DNA of 64,000 nt from Thermomicrobium sp. 4228-Ro. GTDB taxonomy: Bacteria; Chloroflexota; Chloroflexia; Thermomicrobiales; Thermomicrobiaceae. The notes beneath the pieces were generated by a model, which worked only from the letters and a program-made list of their open reading frames with translations, was not told the DNA's origin and did no database searches. The DNA is taken from NCBI RefSeq assembly GCF_026241205.1, contig NZ_JAPFQM010000001.1:682001-746000 (forward strand), read 5' to 3'. Of this stretch, positions 1 through 7,575 are shown piece by piece (the first letter of the stretch is position 1; every line of letters begins with the position of its first letter). Both the position numbers and the translations under genes were made by a program.

Positions 1-1
1 G

Positions 2-391
2 GCGACGCGTGCCGCGCTGGAGGAACTCGCCGCACTGCGCGGCGTGCCGACCGTCGATGATTTCAGTCGAGCGCTGGGGGTGACCGACCGGGAAGCACTC
101 GCCCAGCTCGTCCAGCTGCGCCAGGCTCAGGCAGCGACGGTGGACGAGCTCCGGCCGAGGATCGGCCAGCTGGCCGACCGACTGGTCCGGCGCTTTACCC
201 TCCCCGGCGGCAAAGTCCTGCCGGACTTCATGGTCCCGCCGGACGACCTGCCAGCTATCCTGACAGCCGTCGAGACACTCCAAGCGATCGCGCGCGAGGC
301 GCTGATCGATGTCACGCTGGCTCGCCTCGCGCTCGACGGTGTGGAGGCTGCCAAACGGTCCCCCTACCCCGTCAGCCAACCAGTGGGGTAA
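2..391 (+). CDS. Hypothetical protein, 5'-truncated by the window edge
   Basis: An open frame runs from base 2 with no start codon until a GTG at 44, and the codons before that GTG read as ordinary helical protein (ATRAALEELAALRG). The gene therefore most likely begins upstream of the window. About 129 residues are visible: an Ala/Leu/Arg-rich helical stretch, a short segment with several Pro (LPGGKVLPDFMVPPDDLP), another helix, and a TAA stop. I see no motif that assigns a function. Its last 20 bases overlap the convergent 3' end of the CcdA-like gene. Confidence 0.5.
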   Translation, partial: ATRAALEELAALRGVPTVDDFSRALGVTDREALAQLVQLRQAQAATVDELRPRIGQLADRLVRRFTLPGGKVLPDFMVPPDDLPAILTAVETLQAIAREALIDVTLARLALDGVEAAKRSPYPVSQPVG

Positions 392-1217
392 CCGGGAACA
401 GGCGCGCGAACGGCGCCGGCCAGAGCGCCGTCGCGAAGTAGTAGGCAGCGAGCGCGACGAGAAGGACGAACGAAGCTGACCGCACGAAGCCGAAGGCCGA
501 ACGGGCACGCGCCCGAAGTTCGGCACCCGTTCGCTCAGTCAGCGACGAGAACGCGAACAGCCCGCTGACGAAGCTCGCGGCTGCAAGGACGAAACCGATC
601 GGCGCAAAGATCGGACTGTATGTCATGCTGTGCATGGCCAGACCGGCCAAGATCGGCCCGGTTCAACCGAATCCAGCTAGGACAAAACCGGTACCGGCTG
701 CCACCGAACGGAGGAAGGACGGCTGTGCTCCGGTACGCAAGAGCCGCCGCCCCGTACGGCTGACGACCGTCCCCGGTAGACTCCACCAGCCGCGCTGCGC
801 CGCCAGCCCGGCAAGCACGAGAGCGACGGTAAGCCGCAGCATTCGCCCGACTGCACTCGGAAACGTCACACCACCGATCAGAGGCGCAAGCCCCGATGCG
901 ATCGCCACACCGAGCAGGAGGAAAACGCTACAGGCACCGAGCCCCAGACCGACAAGTCGGCGATGTTTCCCGTTCCTGTCACGGCCGGCACTGCGCGCCA
1001 GGATCGCCAGGAACAGTGGAAACGAGCAGGGGGAGAGCAGGCTGGCCAGCCCGGCGAGCAGCGCCAAGGCGACAAGCGAGAGTGCATCGATGGGCGGCAA
1101 CCGAAAGCGGGGATAGTGCACGTATGCCAGCCAGTAAGCGAGCAAGAGTACCGCGAATACGGATGTGAGAGCGAGTACGGTCGACACCCTGGGATGCCGT
1201 CGTAGCTGGTAACGCAT
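372..1217 (-). CDS. CcdA-like thiol-disulfide membrane protein, candidate selenoprotein (in-frame TGA)
   Basis: The ATG at 1217 follows GGAGGTG, and the frame runs 281 codons if the TGA at 665-663 (codon 185) is read through. The product has about six to seven membrane segments. The first CcdA cysteine is present as SPCSFP (Cys64). The second conserved intramembrane cysteine of CcdA proteins, just before GP(I/V)L, is exactly where the TGA falls: GFG-TGA-TGPILAG. The 96 codons after TGA continue in frame with transmembrane character and end at TGA 374-372. CcdA proteins pass electrons across the membrane between thiols. Sec at the missing Cys would give a C/U pair, which is my inference. A simple nonsense mutation is the alternative. 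The gene is divergent from an OsmC-family gene with a CsoR-type operator between them. Confidence 0.65.
635..665 (-). promoter_or_regulatory. Candidate bacterial SECIS after the ccdA-like TGA
   Basis: Immediately 3' of the TGA (665-663) the transcript can form a UGGCC/GGCCA stem (649-645 with 639-635) closed by the loop GGUCU at 644-640. The loop starts 18 nt after TGA. The E. coli fdhF SECIS apical loop is AGGUCU, so size, spacing and loop bases agree with the known element. A competing, TGA-proximal hairpin (662-655 with 648-642) is also possible. Confidence 0.5.
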
Positions 1218-1348
1218 GCGGCCACCTCCGATCCGGCCACCACGCCTGACGACACCATCGGACGCTGCCTCTTGCCGCACGACCTCGCATCAGGTACATG
1301 CGACGGCTATCCTTCACCCGCCGAGCGCTGTGCGGCACGCATGACCAG

Positions 1349-1367
1349 TATACCCCCACGGGGTATA
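1349..1367. promoter_or_regulatory. CsoR/CstR-family operator-like palindrome
   Basis: TATACCCCCACGGGGTATA is a perfect 8-3-8 inverted repeat. GC-rich sites of the form TACCCC...GGGGTA are the known operators of CsoR-family repressors (copper-sensing CsoR, persulfide-sensing CstR). It ends 18 bases before the OsmC-family ATG and lies in the 168-bp divergent gap to the CcdA-like gene, so it could control one or both. The link to sulfur chemistry (OsmC, CcdA) makes a CstR-like sensor more plausible than a copper sensor; this is inference, and no csoR gene is in the window. Confidence 0.65.
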
Positions 1368-1385
1368 GCAAAAGGAAGGGTAGCG

Positions 1386-1901
1386 ATGGATCTACGGACT
1401 CTCCAACGCCCGCTCAAGCAGCGGTACCGGGAAGAGCCGGAAGCCGCCCAGATCACGCTGCGCGCGGTGGCCAGCCAGTTCGAGAGCCCGCTGCGCTGCG
1501 TGATCGAAACCACCGGCGGCACGATCGTCAGCGAAGCGCATCCAGGAGTCGGTGGCCCCGGCACGGCCAGCTGCTCCGGCGATCTGCTCCTGGCCGCGCT
1601 GGCTGCCTGCGCCCAGATCACCTGCCAGATGGTGGCGACCGCCCTCGGGATTCCCTATCGCCGCATCAGCGTGGCGGCCGAGGGCGATCTCGATCTGCTC
1701 GGGACGCTCGGCGTCTCCCGCGAGGTACCGGTCGGTTTCCAGGCGATCCGGCTCCTGGTCGATATCGATGCACCGGAGGCGACGCCGGAGCAGCTGGCCA
1801 ACCTGCGGGAAAAGACCGAGCAGTTCTGCGTGATCTACCAGACGCTCCGCCAGCCGCCCGCCGTGACCGTCCAGTGGTCGAACGCCAGCTCTCAGCCGTA
1901 A
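1386..1901 (+). CDS. OsmC family thiol protein
   Basis: The 171-residue product matches the OsmC/Ohr fold. A central helix carries a cysteine (LLLAALAACAQITC), and a second conserved cysteine lies near the C terminus (EQFCVIYQ), the pair used in OsmC peroxidatic chemistry. The ATG at 1386 follows AGGAAGGG, and I prefer it to the in-frame starts further upstream. The operator at 1349-1367 sits where it would block transcription. OsmC relatives reduce organic hydroperoxides, and some occur in sulfur-trafficking operons. The exact substrate cannot be told from sequence. The 3' end overlaps the convergent RraA-like gene by 10 bases. Confidence 0.85.
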   Translation: MDLRTLQRPLKQRYREEPEAAQITLRAVASQFESPLRCVIETTGGTIVSEAHPGVGGPGTASCSGDLLLAALAACAQITCQMVATALGIPYRRISVAAEGDLDLLGTLGVSREVPVGFQAIRLLVDIDAPEATPEQLANLREKTEQFCVIYQTLRQPPAVTVQWSNASSQP

Positions 1902-2572
1902 AGTTCCGCCAAACGGTCGATCGTGAAACCGGGTGCCTGGCAGGCCTCGATAATCCGGCGCTCGCGCGCTTCGACTTCTTTGGCGGCCCGGTACAGCTCC
2001 GGCGCGATCTCCAGCGGGATCTGAATCACGCCGTGCTTGTCTCCGTGCAGGAGATCGCCCGGCTGTACCGTCAACCCGCCGACGGTGACCGGCGTCCCGA
2101 ACTCCACCACGTGCACGTAAGCGTGCGAGACCTGCACCTGGCTCGCGAAGAAGTGGAAGCCGAGACGCTCCACTTCGTCGAGGTCACGGACGCCGCCGTT
2201 GGTGACGGTTCCGATGCAGCCGAGCGCCCGGTGGATGTTCGCGTTCACCTCGCCCCAGAAGGAACCGACCGGCGGATCGTCGAGATCCTGAATCACGACG
2301 ATGCGTGGCTCGGGAATCGTCAGGATGTACTCCCACATCGCGCGGCGCGGCACGGCCTCGCCCGGTCGTGGGGGCTGAGCTGCCCGGATCTTCGCCGTGA
2401 CCGCGTAGCCGACCATCGTCCCGAGATGCGGGAACATGCACGTGATGCGAGCATCCATGAAACCGACGTTGCGCGGACGGATGTCGAAGGTCTCGATCGC
2501 ATTGGCAACCGTCGGTGTCGTGAGCGTCTGGAGTGCTTTGAGCACCTCCGGAGCCAACGGTGCGTCCGCCAT
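1892..2572 (-). CDS. RraA/MenG-like family protein (possible oxoacid aldolase)
   Basis: This 226-residue protein has the RraA fold signatures: NGGVRD at 125-130 and the C-terminal GDLLHGDKHGV at 172-182, preceded by a WGE motif near 106. Members include 4-hydroxy-4-methyl-2-oxoglutarate aldolases, oxaloacetate decarboxylases and the RNase E inhibitor RraA; old 'dimethylmenaquinone methyltransferase' labels are wrong for the family. The ATG follows GGAGGGTGAACG. Its relatives are often encoded near catabolic dehydrogenases, but here it stands alone between an OsmC gene and an amidase. The metal-binding Asp after NGGVR is present, so enzyme activity is possible. Confidence 0.85.
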   Translation of the reverse strand: MADAPLAPEVLKALQTLTTPTVANAIETFDIRPRNVGFMDARITCMFPHLGTMVGYAVTAKIRAAQPPRPGEAVPRRAMWEYILTIPEPRIVVIQDLDDPPVGSFWGEVNANIHRALGCIGTVTNGGVRDLDEVERLGFHFFASQVQVSHAYVHVVEFGTPVTVGGLTVQPGDLLHGDKHGVIQIPLEIAPELYRAAKEVEARERRIIEACQAPGFTIDRLAELYG

Positions 2573-2716
2573 CGTTCACCCTCCTCGCACGATCCCTTGT
2601 CCGCACGGCGCATCATAACCGAGATCGCCGGTCAGTGCAGCTCGCCTTCCATCGGGCACATCGGATACGATGCCTTCAGTAAGCGACGGTATCACCCGGA
2701 ACGACGGAGGGTAGTC

Positions 2717-4309
2717 GTGACGTCTTTCGATCCGCTCGCACTGGTGCGCCAGAATCTCGCCGCGCTCGGCGTGACTCCAGCCGGCGAGGAGCTCGAACAG
2801 GCACGCGCCGAGGGTTTCCTGGCAACCGCTCTCGCCTTTCACCAACTGGCGACTGGCGAGCTGGCTGTCGAGGATCTGCCTGACCTCTTACGCGACCGCA
2901 CGCCGCTCCCTGCCGAGATTCCGTCTCTCCCGGGCTCCGGCCCCGATGAGCTTCCGGACATTCTCGCCCTCGCCAGCCGCCTGCGTCGGGGCGAGACGAC
3001 GAGCCGGCAACTCGTCGAGCAGGCACTCCAACGGATCACCAGCGAGGACTCGACCCTGAACGCCTTCCAGCTCGTGCTCGCTGACCAGGCACTGGCCGCG
3101 GCCGAGACAGCCGACGCCGAGCTGGCTCGCGGTATCGACCGTGGCCCGCTGCATGGACTCCCGGTCGCGCTCAAAGATCTGGTGGATGTCGCCGGTGTGT
3201 CGACGACCGCTGGCTCGACCGTTCTCGCGCGACGCATCGCCCAGCGTGACGCGACAGTCGTCGAGCGACTCCGTGCAGCCGGAGCGATCATCGTCGGCAA
3301 GACGCGCCTCCCCGAGTTCGCCTACGCCGGTTCCTCCACCAATCCGCACTACGGCCCGGTACGCAATCCCCGGGCACCGGCGTACGACACTGGCGGCTCC
3401 TCCAGTGGATCGGCAGCTGCGGTCGGTGCCGGTATGGTGGTGATGGCGATCGGTTCCGATACTGGTGGATCGATCCGGATTCCCGCCACTTATTGTGGCT
3501 TGGTCGGGCTCAAGCCGACGTTCGGCCGAGTGAGCCTGGCCGGTGTCTTCCCACTCGCTTGGTCGCTCGACCATCTGGGACCGATCACGCGCACGGTGGC
3601 TGATGCGGCAGTCTCCCTCGCGGCGATCGCCGGCCCCGATGCACGGGATCCCCGGACTCGCCCGGCGCCGCTCCCGGACCTCCTCGCAGCGGCACGCGCT
3701 GAGCGACTGCCGGTTCGCGTCGCCGTTCTGTGTTCGTCCGGTGGTGAACCGCTGGCCGATCCGGAGGTTCGCGAAACGCTCGAACCAGCGCTCGACTGTC
3801 TGGCCCAGGCCGGCGCGACGCTCCTGCCGCTCGACCTGCCGGAGCTCGCGGAACTCCGTGTTCTGAGCGCAGCGATCGCCCAACTGGAGATCGCCGCGCT
3901 GCATGGCCCGTTGGCACGCGAGTGGTGGAGCCGGTACGGCGACTTCTTCCGTCTCCGCCTGCTCGGCTGCTTCGCCTACCCCAACTGGGCCTCTGTCGTC
4001 GCTCAGCGACTCGCCGCCCGCGCTCGCGATCGGTTCGCTGCCAACCTCGCCGAACACGGTTGCGAGCTCCTCGCTCTGCCCACAACTCCCAACACTGCTC
4101 CGCGGCTCGGCCAGTGGTCACCGCGCTCGAGCTGGTTGACCTCACCGTTCAATCTCCTGGGCTGGCCAGCGATCAGCGTTCCAGCCGGCATAGCAGCGAA
4201 CGGCTTACCGGTCGGGATCCAGCTCGTCGCCGGGCCCTGGCGCGAGGATCTCGTCGTCGCTGCTGCCAGCATCGTCGAACGCACCCAGCCAGGACGACGG
4301 TCGGCCTAG
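2717..4309 (+). CDS. Amidase (amidase-signature family)
   Basis: The GTG at 2717 follows GGAGGG at good spacing and gives 530 residues. The Ser-cisSer-Lys triad is clear. Lys153 lies in ALKDLVD, Ser228 in GGSSSGSA, and the nucleophile Ser252 in GSDTGGSIRIP. The spacings of 75 and 24 residues equal those of known amidases. The N-terminal 80 residues are a helical extension seen in some amidases of the GatA-like group. There is no GatB or GatC nearby, so a stand-alone hydrolase of unknown amide substrate is more likely than the tRNA amidotransferase subunit. The gene is unlinked to a clear operon. Confidence 0.9.
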   Translation: MTSFDPLALVRQNLAALGVTPAGEELEQARAEGFLATALAFHQLATGELAVEDLPDLLRDRTPLPAEIPSLPGSGPDELPDILALASRLRRGETTSRQLVEQALQRITSEDSTLNAFQLVLADQALAAAETADAELARGIDRGPLHGLPVALKDLVDVAGVSTTAGSTVLARRIAQRDATVVERLRAAGAIIVGKTRLPEFAYAGSSTNPHYGPVRNPRAPAYDTGGSSSGSAAAVGAGMVVMAIGSDTGGSIRIPATYCGLVGLKPTFGRVSLAGVFPLAWSLDHLGPITRTVADAAVSLAAIAGPDARDPRTRPAPLPDLLAAARAERLPVRVAVLCSSGGEPLADPEVRETLEPALDCLAQAGATLLPLDLPELAELRVLSAAIAQLEIAALHGPLAREWWSRYGDFFRLRLLGCFAYPNWASVVAQRLAARARDRFAANLAEHGCELLALPTTPNTAPRLGQWSPRSSWLTSPFNLLGWPAISVPAGIAANGLPVGIQLVAGPWREDLVVAAASIVERTQPGRRSA

Positions 4310-4439
4310 CTTGGCACGGAAGTGGAGCACGAGCCGGTTCGGCCGACCGTCGCTCCGCGGTCAGGGGACGCGAGGCGAGCACTCGACGACGTACCGCTGG
4401 TCTTCGAGGATCGTACCGGCGGTTTTTCGTCATGCACCT

Positions 4440-4468
4440 TTGCTTGGCGTGGATTCTGCGTCATACTT
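4440..4468 (+). promoter_or_regulatory. Possible sigma-70 promoter for superoxide dismutase
   Basis: TTGCTT (4440-4445) and CATACT (4462-4467) are separated by 16 bases, about 90 bp before the sod ATG. This is the best match to -35/-10 boxes in the 249-bp gap after the amidase gene. Confidence 0.35.
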
Positions 4469-4558
4469 CAACCGAGCGGTGCAGTATCCGAACCGACGAG
4501 CCATCAGGGCAACTGCACCGCCTGTCGGTTGGCCTGTCGAGGGAAAGGGAGGGTCCCG

Positions 4559-5176
4559 ATGCCGTACGAACTCCCACCGTTGCCGTATCCGTACGACGCG
4601 CTCGAGCCGTACATCGACGCACGGACGATGGAGATCCACCACACCGGGCACCACGGTGCCTACGTCCGCAACGTGAACGCCGCACTGGAGAAGCATCCGG
4701 AACTTCCGGCCATGCCGATCGAGGAGTTGCTGCGGCGGATCAACGAGATCCCGGAGGACATCCGGACGGCCGTCCGCAACAACGGCGGAGGCCATGCCAA
4801 CCACACGATCTTCTGGCAGATCATGGGGCCGAACGCCGGTGGCGAGCCGACGGGAGACCTCGCGCAAGCGATCGCTGAGACCTTCGGGAGCTTCCAGCAG
4901 TTCAAAGAGCGGTTCTCGGCCGCTGCGGCCGGCGTGTTCGGTTCCGGCTGGGCCTGGCTGGTCCTCGACCAGAACGGCAAGCTCCAGATCATCACCCGCC
5001 CCAACCAGGACAGCCCGTACATGGACAACCTGTACCCGGTGATGGGACTCGACGTCTGGGAGCACGCCTATTATCTGAAGTATCAGAACCGGCGCCCTGA
5101 GTACATCGCCAACTGGTGGAACGTGGTCAACTGGGATGCCGTCGCCCAGCGCTACCGCGAGGGACTGAAGCGCTGA
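4559..5176 (+). CDS. sodA: Superoxide dismutase, Mn/Fe family
   Basis: The 205-residue protein is a full-length Mn/Fe superoxide dismutase. Metal ligands are His27 (MEIHHTGHH), His82 (HANHTIFW), Asp165 and His169 (DVWEHAYY). The GSGWAWLV and NQDSP segments are of the type usual in manganese enzymes, so Mn is the likelier metal, though cambialistic use cannot be excluded. There is no signal peptide, so the enzyme is cytosolic. The ATG follows a GGGAGGG-like ribosome site. A strong hairpin after the stop separates it from the convergent dioxygenase gene. Confidence 0.95.
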   Translation: MPYELPPLPYPYDALEPYIDARTMEIHHTGHHGAYVRNVNAALEKHPELPAMPIEELLRRINEIPEDIRTAVRNNGGGHANHTIFWQIMGPNAGGEPTGDLAQAIAETFGSFQQFKERFSAAAAGVFGSGWAWLVLDQNGKLQIITRPNQDSPYMDNLYPVMGLDVWEHAYYLKYQNRRPEYIANWWNVVNWDAVAQRYREGLKR

Positions 5177-5205
5177 GCCCGGTCGAAACGGCATCTCGAG
5201 AGACA

Positions 5206-5229
5206 GCGCCGGGGGCGACACCCCGGCGC
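5206..5229. terminator. Bidirectional hairpin between sodA and the dioxygenase gene
   Basis: A perfect 9-bp stem (5206-5214 with 5221-5229) and a 6-base loop lie between two convergent stops. A pyrimidine-rich stretch follows on the plus strand. It is likely a shared intrinsic terminator, without a strict T tract. Confidence 0.6.
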
Positions 5230-5239
5230 TTCCGTCTCG

Positions 5240-6214
5240 TCAGCGATTCTCGGCTTCCACCGGCTCGAGCGGCCGGAGGTGCGCTTCGATTTCCGCTCGG
5301 CGCGGCTCGAGGAACGGTGGGAGCGAGAGCTTCTCGCCGAGATGCTCGACGTCCTCGTCGACCGCGAAGCCTGGTCCGTCGGTCGCGAGCTCGTACAGCA
5401 CCCCTCCCGGCTCGCGAAAATAGAGCGAGCGGAAGTAGAAGCGATCGATCTGCGGCGTGACCGGAATGCCCGCCTGCGCGATCTGCTCGCGCCAGGCACG
5501 ATGCGTCGCATCGTCCGGTACGCGGAAGGCGACGTGGTGGACACCACCGGCACCGAGCTGGGCCCTCGGCAGGTCCGGACGCTCCTCGACGAGGACGAGC
5601 GCCCCGGGACCGCCCGATCCCGTCTCGAACAGTGCCGAGCGAGAGGTACCGCGCCCCTCGGCACGCAGCCGGAAACCGAGCACATCGACCAGCACACGCG
5701 CAGTCGGCTCCAGCGCACGCACGACGAGCGTCACCGCGAAGATCCCCTTCACCTGGTATTCCGGCGGAACGGGTGAACGTTCCCACGGCACGCCGCCGGG
5801 TACGCCACCGTCATCGACGAGCGCCAGCCGCTGTCCCTCGAAATCGGTGAAAAACAGCGCGTCGCGCCCAGCATAGCTCCCGCGCTCGAGGCCCGGTACA
5901 CCGTGACCATCGAGCCATGCCAACCACCAGTCGAGCGCCTGACGGCTACCGACACGCAAGGCCATCCGCGCGATCTCGCCGTGCCCAGGCTGATGCGGCG
6001 GAAGGTGCGGCCAGTCGAAGAAGGTCACCTCCGTCCCCGGTGTGCCGACACGATCGGCACAGAACAGGTGATACGCCGAGACATCGTCCTGGTTGACCGT
6101 CTTCTTGACGAGCCGAAGTCCGAGTACCCTCGTGCAGAAGCGCAGGTTCTCGGGCGCACGAGCCGTGACAGCCGTGATGTGATGGATTCCAGCGAGCACC
6201 AATGCATCCGCCAT
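5240..6214 (-). CDS. Ring-cleaving dioxygenase, MhqO-like glyoxalase superfamily
   Basis: The product has 324 residues with two vicinal-oxygen-chelate halves: HHITAVTA near residue 11 and GGVHHVAFRVP near 218, with a C-terminal YELATDGPGF segment. This is the layout of the Bacillus MhqA/MhqO family, which removes quinone and hydroquinone electrophiles. Metal ligand candidates are His12, His222 and the Glu in LYELA. A MarR regulator is divergently encoded 338 bp away, as mhq genes are MarR-controlled (MhqR) in Bacillus. That regulatory pairing is inferred from position only. Confidence 0.85.
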   Translation of the reverse strand: MADALVLAGIHHITAVTARAPENLRFCTRVLGLRLVKKTVNQDDVSAYHLFCADRVGTPGTEVTFFDWPHLPPHQPGHGEIARMALRVGSRQALDWWLAWLDGHGVPGLERGSYAGRDALFFTDFEGQRLALVDDGGVPGGVPWERSPVPPEYQVKGIFAVTLVVRALEPTARVLVDVLGFRLRAEGRGTSRSALFETGSGGPGALVLVEERPDLPRAQLGAGGVHHVAFRVPDDATHRAWREQIAQAGIPVTPQIDRFYFRSLYFREPGGVLYELATDGPGFAVDEDVEHLGEKLSLPPFLEPRRAEIEAHLRPLEPVEAENR

Positions 6215-6552
6215 CGTTTCGTCGCCCCCAGGTTACCGTACCCATCGAGTGTACTGTCTCACCTGTCGAATCGCGAACATCCGTAACTCGTGAAATACTG
6301 GCACGCGACGACCGAGTCAGCATGCCTGCACCGTGCACTCGGCATACGCGATCGCTGAACGGACTCGTGCTGCCTACACGAACCGTGCATCATACAATGC
6401 TCACTGGAGGGTCGGGCACTCGACTTTTGGCAGGGAGCAACCGGAACACATGGGGCAACACCGGAACGACTGGGAGACTTCCATGATTCCAGCGTACACG
6501 CTACAATGACTTCAGCTGTGACCTCACGGTTTTGACAAGTGGGATAGAGGAG
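6215..6552. promoter_or_regulatory. Divergent control region between dioxygenase and marR genes
   Basis: This 338-bp gap is less GC-rich than its surroundings. Two TACAAT boxes (about 6393 and 6502-6507, plus strand) could be -10 elements. The second overlaps a small inverted repeat, AGCGT-AC-ACGCT (6491-6502), a plausible operator half-site pair. No convincing -35 box accompanies either one. I see no small gene here. Confidence 0.35.
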
Positions 6553-7083
6553 ATGGAGAAGAAGCAGAATCCTTGCTCACCGATCCCGACGCGGACTCGT
6601 CATCCGGCGGTGCGGGCCTGGATCTATCTCATGCGGATCGCTTACCGCACGGAGCGCGAGTCGGCCGCCCACGCGTACGCGCATGGTCTCACGTTCGCCC
6701 AGCTGGACGTGATCTTCCATATCGCGAAGTGTCCAGGGATCACCCAGCAGGAACTCGCCGAACGCATGCTCGTGACACCAGGGAATGTCACGCAGCTCCT
6801 CCAGCGGATGGAGCGACAAGGGCTGATCAAGCGAGTGCCCGAGGGGCGAGCGAAACGACTGTATCTGACCGAGAAGGGGCAAGAATACTGCGAGCAGCTG
6901 CTTCCCAAACAAGAGCAGTTGCACATCCAGCAATTCGCCGGGCTCACGCTCGAGGAGCAGGAGCAGCTGCTGCATCTCCTGATGAAACTCGATCGTGCAC
7001 AACGGCGGAAGGTCCGCGCGCTCCGCGAGGCTGGCGAGCGACTGCCCTGGCAGGACGCCGCGTCACAGGCTGCGAACGCTTAA
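6553..7083 (+). CDS. MarR family transcriptional regulator
   Basis: The ATG at 6553 abuts GAGGAG, unusually tight; an in-frame TTG at 6532 is the other option but lacks a ribosome site. The 176-residue product carries a MarR winged helix: TQQELAERMLVTPGNVTQLLQRMERQGLI for the recognition region, then a wing with RLYLTEKG. N- and C-terminal helices would form the dimer. A single Cys in the FHIAKCPG segment precedes the winged helix and could sense oxidants, but this is speculation. By position it probably controls the divergent ring-cleaving dioxygenase and/or itself. Confidence 0.88.
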   Translation: MEKKQNPCSPIPTRTRHPAVRAWIYLMRIAYRTERESAAHAYAHGLTFAQLDVIFHIAKCPGITQQELAERMLVTPGNVTQLLQRMERQGLIKRVPEGRAKRLYLTEKGQEYCEQLLPKQEQLHIQQFAGLTLEEQEQLLHLLMKLDRAQRRKVRALREAGERLPWQDAASQAANA

Positions 7084-7568
7084 CACCCACGACGTTGCAC
7101 CATCACGGGATCCCCTGGCCGAATGATTCCCGGACGGCGGACGATCGCGCACACCCCGCGCCGTCCATACAGCGTCTTGACGAGCTGCGGATGGTAGACG
7201 GCCACCGTGCTGCAGGGCTTGTTCTGTGCGGTGACCTCGAGAATCACTGCCCCAGCGATCAGCAGATCACCCGGTTCGAGATCGCTCAGGTCGCCCAGCC
7301 CGACCACGGTCAGGTTCTCACCGAGAAAGCCAGGCTCCAGCTGAATACCGAGTTCCTCGTTGACATCGTCCAGTACTTCTTGCGCGACGATCGTCAACTG
7401 CCGGGTGTTCGGTTCCAGCTCGCCTCGCTTCTTGTGCCGGTTGTACGGCCCAGCGTGGTAGTCGCCGACCACGCCGTCCATCCCAACCTCGATCTCGAGC
7501 CGCCGGTACTTCGGTATCCCACCTTGCGGACTCGAGCAGACTGCCACTACCCGGCCCTGCAGCTCCAT
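7080..7568 (-). CDS. MOSC domain protein
   Basis: The 162-residue product is a single MOSC domain (C-terminal domain of Moco sulfurase). It shows GFLGENLTVVG near 80-90, GDLLIAGAVILEV at 100-112 and the conserved cysteine Cys119 in QNKPCS. Stand-alone MOSC proteins act as sulfur or oxo carriers around molybdenum cofactor enzymes such as YiiM and mARC. No Moco gene lies in the window, so the target is unknown. It is the last gene of the operon that begins with the bactofilin-like gene, 7 bases after the FGGY kinase stop. Confidence 0.88.
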   Translation of the reverse strand: MELQGRVVAVCSSPQGGIPKYRRLEIEVGMDGVVGDYHAGPYNRHKKRGELEPNTRQLTIVAQEVLDDVNEELGIQLEPGFLGENLTVVGLGDLSDLEPGDLLIAGAVILEVTAQNKPCSTVAVYHPQLVKTLYGRRGVCAIVRRPGIIRPGDPVMVQRRGC

Positions 7569-7575
7569 CGTCCAC

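Noticed and set aside
663-665. Reading the ccdA-like TGA as Trp under an altered code
   Set aside because: Many genes here end in TGA, so the standard code holds. The aligned position in CcdA proteins is Cys, not Trp.
1298-4309. Very long open frame in the amidase frame reaching back through the osmC and RraA region
   Set aside because: The N-terminal part has Arg/Pro-rich shadow composition, and the conserved amidase begins at GTG 2717.
6532-6552. TTG start for the marR gene
   Set aside because: No ribosome site precedes it; ATG 6553 has GAGGAG, although tight.
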